64,000 nucleotides of DNA from an uncultured Prevotellaceae bacterium (GTDB lineage: Bacteria; Bacteroidota; Bacteroidia; Bacteroidales; UBA932): assembly GCA_947166905.1 (NCBI GenBank), contig CAMVFZ010000004.1, forward strand, positions 62,001 through 126,000. Direction: 5' to 3'. Shown piece by piece: positions 18,141 to 27,205 of the stretch. The notes under the pieces are model-generated. The model was not told the origin of the DNA, searched no databases, and was given only the letters and a program-made list of their open reading frames with translations. Each line of letters opens with the position of its first letter. Position 1 is the first letter of the stretch. The position numbers and the translations under genes are program-made.

Positions 18141-19226
18141 TTACCTTAAATATTTGTCAAAATTACGGGTATACCTTAAATAAACATTATTCAAAAATTG
18201 CTTATAACTACTTTTGAAAGTATCAAAACTTATCTCCCCCGCAGCCCATTTCAAATAAAGGTGATAGAACTTCTTATTAATATATTTTTCCGTTCTCCTA
18301 CAGGCCTTTACAGCATTTATTTTAGACTCTTTAATCTTAAGTGCATTATCGCATATAACACAGTGCTCATCGGCATCAGGTAAAAGATACGAAGGAATAT
18401 AATTCTCATCCAAAACCATCAGCGGAACACAAATAGCAGCAGTAGGATAGCCACAAGTAGTCCACATTACAGTCTTCATCGGATCATCACCGGGTCTTAC
18501 ACCCTCTATTGTTATGGTTGCCGATGTTATTTTTCTAAGTATAGGTTTTCCCTTTCTTGAAAACTCATTCAAAAGGAAAGCATGATTACAGAATAAACCT
18601 TCATCTGAATTTTCAAGGGTGGCCATTATCTCATAACCCTTTTCATACCTGTCAACTCCCTTCCTGTCCTCTGGACGACCAGTTTGGGTAAAATTGGTAA
18701 CTACAAGATATCCAAGCGGGGCAGTCTTCTCATCATTTACATCAAACTTAACCCAACTATGGTTGTTAACCTCGTAATAAGCAGCCCCTCCAAAGGCATC
18801 TATCACACCAAAGTTAGCCTCTACACCCATCGGCCTGGGAAGAGTATTTAACAGATTTTCAAAATCGGCAAGTGTCTGGCAAACAGACAAAGCCTTATAC
18901 ATAACTACACCTTCCTGATCCATCTGATCCTCCGGAACATCATCGTCCTTAAGATCATAGGTTGCAGTGTTCATAATACTGAAGCCGGCAGAATTAGTTC
19001 CGGTCCAAACTTCCCCACCACCTGATTTAGAATTTACCAAGCCGATGAAAGTGTATTTTTCACCCTTGTACCAACCGATGAAGTTGTCAAGATTGCCTGT
19101 ATCCCTGTGTTTATACATTACAGGACGGCCTGATGCCGATTTTTTACCGGATATAATAACCGATGTACAGGCAAATACCGGAATAACAAACAGTATTGCA
19201 AAAATTGAAAGAACTACTTTTTTCAT
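18141..19226 (-). CDS. Secreted Ntn-type hydrolase, choloylglycine hydrolase/C45-like
   Basis: A 361-residue exported hydrolase. The signal peptide (residues 1-19) ends ...PVFA and the next residue is C20 in ACTSVIISG. In the choloylglycine hydrolase/C45 superfamily the nucleophile is an N-terminal cysteine, so signal peptide cleavage itself would create the active site. Other family-like stretches are RPVMYKHRDTGN, NSAGFSIMNTATY and GGAAYYEVNNHSWV (aspartate/asparagine region). The substrate is unknown; bile-salt, penicillin-type or acyl-amide cleavage are all possible. F at -2 makes a lipoprotein less likely. It starts three bases after ruvB, an unexpected operon partner. The gene is AT-rich. 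Confidence 0.75.
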   Translation of the reverse strand: MKKVVLSIFAILFVIPVFACTSVIISGKKSASGRPVMYKHRDTGNLDNFIGWYKGEKYTFIGLVNSKSGGGEVWTGTNSAGFSIMNTATYDLKDDDVPEDQMDQEGVVMYKALSVCQTLADFENLLNTLPRPMGVEANFGVIDAFGGAAYYEVNNHSWVKFDVNDEKTAPLGYLVVTNFTQTGRPEDRKGVDRYEKGYEIMATLENSDEGLFCNHAFLLNEFSRKGKPILRKITSATITIEGVRPGDDPMKTVMWTTCGYPTAAICVPLMVLDENYIPSYLLPDADEHCVICDNALKIKESKINAVKACRRTEKYINKKFYHLYLKWAAGEISFDTFKSSYKQFLNNVYLRYTRNFDKYLR

Positions 19227-19229
19227 ATA

Positions 19230-20279
19230 TTAGAACAATGAATTTTCTATAATTTCCAAACCATCACTACCCTTTCCATATTTATAACTTTCCAAGCCTA
19301 AATGCTTGTAAGATAAATCAGTAGCTATTCTGCCACGAGGTGTCCTTTGTATAAAGCCCTGCATAATAAGGAAGGGTTCATAAACCTCTTCTATAGTACC
19401 AGGATCCTCACCCACAGCTGTAGCTATGGTATTAACACCAACAGGACCACCCTTAAACTTAGTGATGATAGTATGAAGAATCTTGTTATCAATAAGATCA
19501 AGACCCATCTTGTCACGGTTAAGAGCATCCAGAGCAACCTTTGATATTTCAAGGTCTATACGACCATTTCCCTGTACCTGGGCAAAATCACGTACCCTTC
19601 TAAGAAGAGAGTTTGCAATACGAGGTGTTCCACGGCTTCTGAGCGCAATTTCCATTGCAGCATCTTCATCTATCTCTACCTTTAATATAGATGCGCTCCT
19701 CTTTATAATTCTGATAAGATCTTTCTGGTTGTAATATTCAAGGGCACAGGTAATACCAAAGCGGGCCCTGAGCGGCGCGGTAAGCAAACCGCTTCGCGTT
19801 GTGGCACCTACCAGGGTAAACGGATTAAGAGATATACGGACCGATCTTGCACCGGGACCCTTATCTATCATTATATCAATTACATAGTCTTCCATGGCAG
19901 AGTATAGATACTCTTCTACCTCCGGAGAAAGACGATGTATTTCATCTATAAATAATACATCCCCTGTTTCAAGTGAAGTAAGAAGACCGGCCAGATCACC
20001 GGGTTTATCCAATACAGGGCCCGATGTAATCTTCATATTAACCCCAAGTTCGTTTGCAATGATATGTGCAAGGGTAGTTTTACCAAGGCCAGGAGGCCCA
20101 TGGAAAAGCACATGGTCCAGAGACTCTCCCCTAAGCTTTGCAGCCTGGATGAAAACCTTAAGATTATCTACTATTTTCTGCTGACCAGTAAAATCTTCCA
20201 ACTCCTGAGGGCGTATAATTCCCTCCAAATACTTATCTTTGTCGGTGGCCGATGCGTAAGGGCTCAGTTCTTCTTCCAT
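19230..20279 (-). CDS. ruvB: Holliday junction branch migration ATPase RuvB
   Basis: An AAA+ hexameric motor that drives branch migration on RuvA-bound junctions. [11 protein letters not shown] opens the ATPase core. Walker A is [12 protein letters not shown] (about residue 65), Walker B is [11 protein letters not shown], and [18 protein letters not shown] holds the sensor and arginine-finger region. The C-terminal winged helix (about 270-345) contains [15 protein letters not shown]. The 349-residue length is typical. It is transcribed leftward out of the AT-rich spacer that holds the candidate origin, with a hydrolase gene directly after it. Confidence 0.96.
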   Translation of the reverse strand: MEEELSPYASATDKDKYLEGIIRPQELEDFTGQQKIVDNLKVFIQAAKLRGESLDHVLFHGPPGLGKTTLAHIIANELGVNMKITSGPVLDKPGDLAGLLTSLETGDVLFIDEIHRLSPEVEEYLYSAMEDYVIDIMIDKGPGARSVRISLNPFTLVGATTRSGLLTAPLRARFGITCALEYYNQKDLIRIIKRSASILKVEIDEDAAMEIALRSRGTPRIANSLLRRVRDFAQVQGNGRIDLEISKVALDALNRDKMGLDLIDNKILHTIITKFKGGPVGVNTIATAVGEDPGTIEEVYEPFLIMQGFIQRTPRGRIATDLSYKHLGLESYKYGKGSDGLEIIENSLF

Positions 20280-20280
20280 C

Positions 20281-20569
20281 GCTTTTGAAAATTATCTTAT
20301 ACAAATATATGAATTTATTGATTAATTGATGATATTGATAAAGTTGTTAATTTGTTGATAACTCATAAATTCAATTGAAAATCAATTATTTAGAAAATAA
20401 TAACCTGTTGATTAAAAAGCTGAAAAATTTTTAAAAAATTGTGGGTAGAAAATTTTGAGAAAAAATTCCAATTCTGCTTTCAAAAATCTGGCGACAATTG
20501 AAAATTTAGTTATAAATACTTTTCCACAGGGTTATCCACAGATTTTTCAACAACTAAAAAATACACCGT
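20281..20569. other. Candidate chromosomal replication origin (oriC): AT-rich spacer with DnaA-box array
   Basis: This 289-base spacer between divergent ruvB and mfd is about 23% GC by count, and its first 120 bases about 17%, while sampled lines of nearby genes are 35-52%. Three DnaA-box-like 9-mers stand on the plus strand at exact 12-base steps: TTTTCCACA (20520-20528), TTATCCACA (20532-20540, perfect consensus) and TTTTCAACA (20544-20552). Further near-boxes lie on the minus strand: TTATCAACA (20353-20361), TAATCAACA (20406-20414) and CTACCCACA (20440-20448). The AT-richest part next to the array would suit a DNA unwinding element. Gene direction switches here. dnaA itself is not in the window. 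Confidence 0.6.
20302..20309 (-). promoter_or_regulatory. Candidate -7 box of ruvB
   Basis: On the minus strand, TATATTTG is a perfect match to TAnnTTTG, 22 bases before the ruvB ATG. No TTTG-like element stands 19-21 bases upstream; the surrounding DNA is extremely AT-rich, which raises the chance of a random match. Confidence 0.4.
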
Positions 20570-23500
20570 ATGCTAATAAGCAGTAAAGAAACTGAAATAC
20601 TAAATAAAAGAATATCAAGTTCTTACATAACTTATTGTAGTGGATTATTCCTCTCTGCAAGATGGTTTGTAATATCACAGCTTGTGGATAAAGGTATACA
20701 CCTGGTAATTCTCCCTACAAAAGAGGCTGCTGAATACTGCACATCGGACTTTTATAACCTTATAGAAGGGGATAAAGTATTCTTTCTTCCAGACTCCGGA
20801 AAGAATATAGAAAAGAGTAATTATAAATCTTCCCTTTCTGTTCAGAGAACTGCTTCCATCGGTAAACTTATATCATATAAGGATGGAGAACAATTAATAA
20901 TTATATCTTACCCCGAGGCACTTTCAGAACTTATTCCCGCCGGAAAAGAAATAAGTAATTCAATAATAAGAATTAAGAAAGGGCAGGATATAGATTATGA
21001 ATCATTCAGGAATACTCTGGCAGAGTCAGGTTTTGAAAAAGCGGATTTTGTATCAGCCCCCGGCCAGTATGCTTTAAGAGGATCGGTAATAGATATTTTT
21101 TCCTATTCATATAATAATCCGTTCAGATTATCCCTGTTCGGCAACGAAGTAGAAAAGATACATATATTCGATTGTAATACCCAACTATCCATATCGGAAG
21201 AGGATGAAATTGAAATATATCCTGATTTGTCGGCCGCATCGGAAGAGGTAACAAGTATATTCAATATTATACCAAAGGATACACTTCTGTGGCTGGACTC
21301 CTCCGATATGTATAAAGAAAAGGAATTCTACCCTTATACAGAGAACTTCAGACGGGTATTTTTGGAGGTGCCGATAAGTGGATGTGATCAAGAACCTGTT
21401 AAATTCAATATCACCCCCCAGCCTGTATTCAATAAGAATTTTGAACTCCTCACCGCCGATATAAAATCAAAAATAGAAAGCGGTTATAAGGTATGTATAT
21501 TCGGAGAAAAAGAGGCCCAGATAGAAAGGATAAACAATATTATTATTGCCGGAGGAGGTATAATACCTGAGTTTATAAAAGGAAAGAATATCCATAACGG
21601 ATTCATAGACAACAGTGATAAAATATGCTGCTATTCAGACCATGAGATATTCGACCGTTTCCATCGTGTAGTAATAAGGCGTACGGTAGATAAAAACGAG
21701 CAACTTACACTGAATGATATAAGCGCCTTCAATATAGGAGATTATATTGTACACATCGACCATGGAGTGGGAGTGTTCGGTGGTCTTGTAAGGATGCGGG
21801 ACGACAAAGGCCGTATGCACGAGGTTGTGAAGCTGATGTATAAAGATGGCGATGTGGTTTTTGTATCGGTACATTCACTTCATAAGATAAGCCGTTATAA
21901 ATCAAAGGATTCAGAGCCTCCTAAAATACATAAACTGGGTTCCAAGACTTGGCAGAACCTTAAGACATCGGCCAAATCAAAAGTAAAGGATATAGCAAAA
22001 GAACTTATCCAACTCTATGCAAAACGCAAGGCATCCAAGGGCTTTGCCTTCTCTGCCGATACCTACTTACAGGAAGAATTGGAATCTTCATTTATGTATG
22101 AGGATACCCCTGATCAGCAGACAGCCACCATGGCCATCAAGGCCGATATGGAAGAAAGCAGTCCCATGGACCGTCTTGTTTGCGGAGACGTAGGCTTTGG
22201 TAAAACAGAATTGGCTATAAGGGCCGCTTTCAAGGCTGTTGCAGATAATAAACAGGTAGCCGTCCTGGTTCCTACAACTATACTTGCCTTACAGCATTAC
22301 AAGACATTTGAATCAAGGCTTAAAAACTTCCCCTGCAGGGTAGAATATGTAAGCCGTCTGCGCACCGCTAAGCAGATTTCTGTAATTAAGAAAGATTTGA
22401 AAGAAGGCAGAATAGATATACTTGTAGGAACGCATAAAATTCTATCCAATGACTTTGTATTCAAGGATTTAGGTCTTCTTATAATAGATGAGGAACAGAA
22501 GTTTGGTGTAAGTGCAAAGGAAAAACTCCGCCAAATGAAGATGTCGGTGGATACCCTTACCCTTACCGCTACTCCTATACCCCGTACCCTGCAATTCTCT
22601 TTGCTTGGAGCCAGGGACTTATCTATAATTAGTACGCCTCCTGCCAACAGAATTCCTACCCAGACGGAAATCATCCTATTTGATGGTGACGAGATTAAAG
22701 AAATTCTAAATTACGAATTAAGCCGCGGAGGCCAGATATTCTTCCTTCATAACAAGGTAGAAGAATTACCTTCCATCGCCGATATCCTACATCGTCTGGT
22801 ACCTGATATGAGGATATGTATCGCCCATGGACAAATGGAGGCTAAGGAGCTGGAAAACAAAATGTTGGACTTTATGCAGGGAGATTACGATCTGCTGCTT
22901 TGCACCACAATAGTAGAGAACGGATTGGATATTCCAAACGCAAATACAATTATTATAAACCAGGCCCAGAACTTTGGTCTTAGCGACCTTCATCAGCTTC
23001 GCGGCCGCGTGGGAAGATCCAACCGCAGGGCTTTCTGTTACCTTATAGTTCCTCCTCTTACTACGCTTACCGATGATGCCAGACGCCGCCTAAAGGCCAT
23101 AGAAGAGTTCTCTGATCTTGGTAGCGGATTCAATATTGCCATGCAGGATCTGGACATTCGTGGCGCCGGAAACCTCCTTGGTGCGGAACAGAGCGGATAC
23201 ATCTCTGACATGGGTTACGAAACCTACCAGAAGATACTTGCAGAAGCTATGGAAGAACTTGGCGTAGAGACTGGACTGAGCACAAAATCAGTCAGCGAAA
23301 ACTACGTTAAAGATTGTACTATAGAAACCGATCAGCCGGCCATGATACCGGATAGTTACATAGACGTAACTGCAGAAAAGATAAGGATTTACAAAGAACT
23401 GGATTCCACCACCAGCGACGCTCAGCTGGACGCCCTTGTAAAGCGTTTGGAAGACCGGTTCGGACCCATGCCTCCGGAGGTTGAAAGCCTTATCTACGTT

Positions 23501-23752
23501 GTAAGGATCCGCCATCTTGGAGAAAAGCTCGGTTTTGAAAAAGTAATAGTGAAGAACGGTATAATGATAGCCTTCTTTATCTATAATCCGATGTCTCCAT
23601 ATTACCGTGAGGAAACATTCTCCAGAATACTCAAACGGGTGAGCGAAATGGATAATAAATTCGAGCTCAAAAACACCGACCAAAAACTCAGAATCATATC
23701 CAGAAACATAAATACAATGGCCGATGCATATTCTATATTGCAGAAATTATAG
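20570..23752 (+). CDS. mfd: Transcription-repair coupling factor Mfd
   Basis: Removes RNA polymerase stalled at DNA lesions and recruits UvrA. At 1060 residues it is slightly shorter than E. coli Mfd but complete. It has a UvrB-like N-terminal half, the RNA-polymerase-interacting domain beginning FNIGDYIVHIDHGVGVFGG (about residue 385), then the RecG-like helicase with Walker A CGDVGFGKTEL (about 540), DEEQKFG (about 643) and the motif VI region GRVGRSNRRAF (about 815). A C-terminal TRCF domain follows. The first half is AT-rich with many ATA codons. It runs away from the candidate origin. Confidence 0.96.
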   Translation: MLISSKETEILNKRISSSYITYCSGLFLSARWFVISQLVDKGIHLVILPTKEAAEYCTSDFYNLIEGDKVFFLPDSGKNIEKSNYKSSLSVQRTASIGKLISYKDGEQLIIISYPEALSELIPAGKEISNSIIRIKKGQDIDYESFRNTLAESGFEKADFVSAPGQYALRGSVIDIFSYSYNNPFRLSLFGNEVEKIHIFDCNTQLSISEEDEIEIYPDLSAASEEVTSIFNIIPKDTLLWLDSSDMYKEKEFYPYTENFRRVFLEVPISGCDQEPVKFNITPQPVFNKNFELLTADIKSKIESGYKVCIFGEKEAQIERINNIIIAGGGIIPEFIKGKNIHNGFIDNSDKICCYSDHEIFDRFHRVVIRRTVDKNEQLTLNDISAFNIGDYIVHIDHGVGVFGGLVRMRDDKGRMHEVVKLMYKDGDVVFVSVHSLHKISRYKSKDSEPPKIHKLGSKTWQNLKTSAKSKVKDIAKELIQLYAKRKASKGFAFSADTYLQEELESSFMYEDTPDQQTATMAIKADMEESSPMDRLVCGDVGFGKTELAIRAAFKAVADNKQVAVLVPTTILALQHYKTFESRLKNFPCRVEYVSRLRTAKQISVIKKDLKEGRIDILVGTHKILSNDFVFKDLGLLIIDEEQKFGVSAKEKLRQMKMSVDTLTLTATPIPRTLQFSLLGARDLSIISTPPANRIPTQTEIILFDGDEIKEILNYELSRGGQIFFLHNKVEELPSIADILHRLVPDMRICIAHGQMEAKELENKMLDFMQGDYDLLLCTTIVENGLDIPNANTIIINQAQNFGLSDLHQLRGRVGRSNRRAFCYLIVPPLTTLTDDARRRLKAIEEFSDLGSGFNIAMQDLDIRGAGNLLGAEQSGYISDMGYETYQKILAEAMEELGVETGLSTKSVSENYVKDCTIETDQPAMIPDSYIDVTAEKIRIYKELDSTTSDAQLDALVKRLEDRFGPMPPEVESLIYVVRIRHLGEKLGFEKVIVKNGIMIAFFIYNPMSPYYREETFSRILKRVSEMDNKFELKNTDQKLRIISRNINTMADAYSILQKL

Positions 23753-23771
23753 TATTTACTATAAAATTTGC

Positions 23772-23779
23772 TATATTTG
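23772..23779 (+). promoter_or_regulatory. Candidate -7 box of coaX
   Basis: TATATTTG, a perfect consensus match 28 bases before the coaX ATG. The -33 region is weak, so only this half is reported. Confidence 0.45.
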
Positions 23780-23806
23780 CGAGCTATGCTTTAGAAGCCC
23801 GTTTTT

Positions 23807-24529
23807 ATGTTCAATCTGATTATAGACATAGGAAACACAGCTGTAAAAGCTTCCAGGTCAGAGGGAATGACACTTGGAAAGACTTTCCGGTATCAGGGAG
23901 AAAAAGTCCTTGACTTTATTCTTTCACTGATCAACAAAGAAAAGCCGGAGGTCATGGTAGTGTCATCGGTTTACGGAATATCATCTCACGACGAGAAAAT
24001 ACTCCGCAAACAGTGCAAACACCTTCTTATACTTGATAAATCGCATACTCAGGTGCTCCAGGCAAAGGGTTTGCCGGAACAGATTACCTACGACCGCGCC
24101 GCATCGATTCTTGCCGCAAAGTATCTTTTCCCGGACAGGGGCTGCACGGTAGTGGATTTCGGAACAACCCTGACTGTGGATTTTACAAGCAAGGAAGGTT
24201 CTTATCTTGGAGGAAACATCTCTCTTGGATGCCGTACAAGGTTCAAAGCTCTCAACCGTTATTCAAGGGCTTTGCCGCTTGTGGATACCCCGGAATATTC
24301 AGAGGTTCTGGGCCATAATCTGCAGGGAAGTATGGTTGCAGGCGTTATATCGGGCATAAAGTTTGAAATAGAGGGGTATATCGGTCTTTATCCGGATAAC
24401 ATCATCGTGTTTACAGGCGGTGACGCAATTTATTTTGCAAAACGGATGAAAAACTCGATATTTGTGGTTTGTAATTTGGTCCTGATGGGCCTTGCTTTAA
24501 TTGCTGACGAATATGTCAAAAGTTTATAA
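23807..24529 (+). CDS. coaX: Type III pantothenate kinase
   Basis: Phosphorylates pantothenate in the first step of coenzyme A synthesis. The ASKHA fold is marked by LIIDIGNTAVKAS at the N-terminus (phosphate 1), YDRAAS with the surrounding active-site stretch (about residue 87), VVDFGTTLTVDF (about 113, phosphate 2) and GGNISLGCRTRFKAL. The 240-residue length is normal. The last 17 bases overlap the start of the next gene, so the genes from coaX to the PpiD-like protein may be one transcription unit, as is common in Bacteroidales. Confidence 0.93.
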   Translation: MFNLIIDIGNTAVKASRSEGMTLGKTFRYQGEKVLDFILSLINKEKPEVMVVSSVYGISSHDEKILRKQCKHLLILDKSHTQVLQAKGLPEQITYDRAASILAAKYLFPDRGCTVVDFGTTLTVDFTSKEGSYLGGNISLGCRTRFKALNRYSRALPLVDTPEYSEVLGHNLQGSMVAGVISGIKFEIEGYIGLYPDNIIVFTGGDAIYFAKRMKNSIFVVCNLVLMGLALIADEYVKSL

Positions 24530-25832
24530 GTATTTATTGCTTAGCATTTTAGGAGTACTCTGCGGGGTTAGCATGAACGCACAGACAGAGAGTGCTCACA
24601 ACTCATATTCTCCTTATTCCGTATATGGAATCGGAGATTTGTATACCCAGGGATCGGCCTATAACAAAAGTATGGGCGGCGTGGGTATAGCAATGCGCAA
24701 TAATCAGTATATCAACTATTTGAACCCGGCAGCCGTAACGGCACGTGATACCCTCTCATTCATGGCGGATTTCAATTTGTCCGTTCAGAATAAGATTTTC
24801 ACCCAGAACGGCAAAAAATCGGTCAATAACACATTCAATATAAGCGGATTGGCTTTCACTGTGCCTATTTACAATAAATCGGCATTCATTATGGGCCTTG
24901 TCCCTTATAGCAATGTGGGCTTTGACTTCACCAGCAAAGAGAGGGGCAGCAACCTTCCTGTGACCGGATTTATCTCCAGGGCAGCAAAGGGTAGCGGTGG
25001 TTTGTATCAGCTGTTTGCAGGTGCCGGTATTTCATTCGGAGACCTGTCCGTAGGCGCACAGGCTTTGTATTACTTTGGTAAGATAGACAAAGACTACACT
25101 TACTCAATGCAGGCAGCATCGTCCAACAGCCTGTATACCGGATACGAGGTGGATATGAATGCATTTACCGGAAAGATCGGTATCCAGTATGAAAAACTGT
25201 TTTCCAACGGCCTTACAGTTACTGTTGGTGCAACACACAGGCTTAAGACATCGCTTAATGGTCATATAAAAGACTACCAGCTTTCATCTTTGTCTACCCA
25301 GACAGATACCCTGCGTTATTCTTTGGATACGCTCGGAAAGAACAGGGCTGGTGTCAAGTTGGCCGGCGAAACCGGAGTTGGTATTGCGATTCGCAGGGGA
25401 GACAAGTGGAGAGTAGAAGTAGACTTCACCTTCTCTGACTGGACAAAGAGCAACCTGGATGTTGTTCCCGGTCTGGCAAGCGAAAGCAACAGCGCCAGAT
25501 TCTCCAGCTCAAAGGCATGGTCACTCAGGGCAGGAGCAGAATACATTCCTAATAAGAATGATATAAGGTATTACCTGCGCAGGTGTGCGTATCGCGCCGG
25601 TGTATATATGGACAAATCCTATTATACCCTCAATGGCAACGCCGTCAAATCAATGGGTATAACGCTTGGTGTTACTTTGCCGATATTCCGATGGTACAAC
25701 GGTCTTTCCCTTGGAGTTGACATCGGCCAGAGGGGCGGAACAACAGGCAGCATGGTTAAAGAAAGATACGTAATGTTCTCTGTAGGTGTCAATATCCACG
25801 ATATTTGGTTCCAGAAGCACAGATACGAATAG
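24513..25832 (+). CDS. Outer-membrane beta-barrel protein, FadL/OmpP1-like
   Basis: A 439-residue exported protein. The signal peptide spans about residues 1-24 (KYLLLSILGVLCGVSMNAQ), followed by SYSPYSVYGIGDLYTQGSAYNKSMGGVGIAMRNN, which resembles the N-terminal plug region of FadL-type porins. The rest alternates in the way of beta strands. I take the ATG at 24513 rather than the TTG at 24501; either overlaps coaX. It sits between coaX and a TPR protein in a cluster that leads to lptC, a conserved Bacteroidales neighbourhood. The ligand, if any, is unknown. Confidence 0.7.
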   Translation: MSKVYKYLLLSILGVLCGVSMNAQTESAHNSYSPYSVYGIGDLYTQGSAYNKSMGGVGIAMRNNQYINYLNPAAVTARDTLSFMADFNLSVQNKIFTQNGKKSVNNTFNISGLAFTVPIYNKSAFIMGLVPYSNVGFDFTSKERGSNLPVTGFISRAAKGSGGLYQLFAGAGISFGDLSVGAQALYYFGKIDKDYTYSMQAASSNSLYTGYEVDMNAFTGKIGIQYEKLFSNGLTVTVGATHRLKTSLNGHIKDYQLSSLSTQTDTLRYSLDTLGKNRAGVKLAGETGVGIAIRRGDKWRVEVDFTFSDWTKSNLDVVPGLASESNSARFSSSKAWSLRAGAEYIPNKNDIRYYLRRCAYRAGVYMDKSYYTLNGNAVKSMGITLGVTLPIFRWYNGLSLGVDIGQRGGTTGSMVKERYVMFSVGVNIHDIWFQKHRYE

Positions 25833-25868
25833 AATTAAGTTGAATAATAATAAAAATAAGATAGTACT

Positions 25869-27200
25869 ATGAAAAAATTGATCTTTGCACTATTTGCAGC
25901 AGCGATGGTATTCACTACCGGAAGCAAGGCAAACGCACAGGGTAAGTATGGTCCGGATTCCGCAAATTGCGTAACCTACCTTTCATACTACCACGAGTAT
26001 TTCAAGCAGAAGAACTATGACGCAGCTCTTCCCAACTGGAGAAAGGCTATCTCTATCTGCGCACCTACCGCCAACCAGAACATGATTCTTGACGGTACTA
26101 CTCTTGTACGCAGGCTTATTGCAAAGAACGCTGCAAACAAAGAGTATAAGGCTGCCCTTATCGACACCCTTATGGCTCTTCACGACATGAGAATCAAGAA
26201 CTATCCCAAGTATTTTACTATTGCAACCAACAATAAGGGTCTTGATATCAGCACCTATTTCAAGGGTGACAACCAGAAGGTTTACGACGGTCTTGAGGAG
26301 GTTATAGCAGCAAACAAGGAGCAGACCAAGCTCAGTATCCTTGTAAACAACCTCAACGCTGCCATCGAGCTCTATAAAGAGGGCAAGATGGACGCAGAGA
26401 AGGTAATTGCTACCTACCAGAGGAACGTAGCCATCGTTAAGGAGGTTCAGCCCGACAAGACCGTAAAGCAGGAGGACATCGACAAGACCAAGTCTGATAT
26501 CGAAGGTCTGTTCATCACCAGCAAGGTGGCTAGCTGCGAGAACCTTATCGCCCTGTTCACCCCTCGCTTCGACGCAGATCCTGACAACGTAGAGCTTGCA
26601 GGTAACATCGTTAAGATGATGTCAAATTCTGACGATTGTATCAACAACGACCTCTTCCTCCGTGCTACTACTTCTATGCACAAGAACGAGCCTTCAGCTC
26701 AGAGCGCATACTTCCTTTACAGGCTTAACGCCGCTCAGGACAACATTGCTGCCGCTGAGTCTTATCTTGAGGAGGCTGTACGTCTTTCTGCTGATTCCGC
26801 TCCCAAGGAGGCTGCTGACTACAACATCCAGTACGCTAACTTCTGCCTTAAGAACGGTCACAAGGCAAAGGCTGTTGAGGCTGCTCAGAGGACTCTTGAA
26901 CTTGACAAGGATCTTGCAGGTAGGGCATACTATATCATCGGTTCCGTTTGGGGCTCAACCACTTGCGGTGGCGACGAGATTTCCCGTCGTGCTCCTTACT
27001 GGGTTGCTGTTGACTACATGCAGAAAGCCCGTGAGGCCGATCCTTCACTTGCAGATGATTGCAACAAGATGATTGCCCAGTACAGGGTTTACTTCCCCCA
27101 GACTGCAGAGGCCTTCATGTATGACATCACCGATGGTCAGTCTTACACTGTATCTTGCGGCGGTATGCGCGCAGTTACAACTGTAAGAACCCAGAAGTAA
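25869..27200 (+). CDS. Exported tetratricopeptide-repeat protein
   Basis: A 443-residue protein with a signal peptide (residues 1-24, ending KANAQGKYG) and TPR-like helical pairs. The clearest are YYHEYFKQKNYDAALPNWRKAIS (about 40-62) and the C-terminal NFCLKNGHKAKAVEAAQRTLELD. The sequence GYPTC-like end is absent; it closes with a polar tail. Codon use favours GGT, CGT and GAG and differs from AT-rich mfd, which hints at strong expression. It lies 36 bases after the barrel gene and probably acts in the periplasm beside it. No enzyme motif is visible. Confidence 0.65.
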   Translation: MKKLIFALFAAAMVFTTGSKANAQGKYGPDSANCVTYLSYYHEYFKQKNYDAALPNWRKAISICAPTANQNMILDGTTLVRRLIAKNAANKEYKAALIDTLMALHDMRIKNYPKYFTIATNNKGLDISTYFKGDNQKVYDGLEEVIAANKEQTKLSILVNNLNAAIELYKEGKMDAEKVIATYQRNVAIVKEVQPDKTVKQEDIDKTKSDIEGLFITSKVASCENLIALFTPRFDADPDNVELAGNIVKMMSNSDDCINNDLFLRATTSMHKNEPSAQSAYFLYRLNAAQDNIAAAESYLEEAVRLSADSAPKEAADYNIQYANFCLKNGHKAKAVEAAQRTLELDKDLAGRAYYIIGSVWGSTTCGGDEISRRAPYWVAVDYMQKAREADPSLADDCNKMIAQYRVYFPQTAEAFMYDITDGQSYTVSCGGMRAVTTVRTQK

Positions 27201-27205
27201 TACAA

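Noticed and set aside
20520..20552. DnaA-like boxes read as a simple mfd promoter element
   Set aside because: TACTTTTC at 20517 partly resembles a -7 box but has no -33 partner at the right distance, and it does not explain the 12-base phasing of three boxes or the AT-rich flank.
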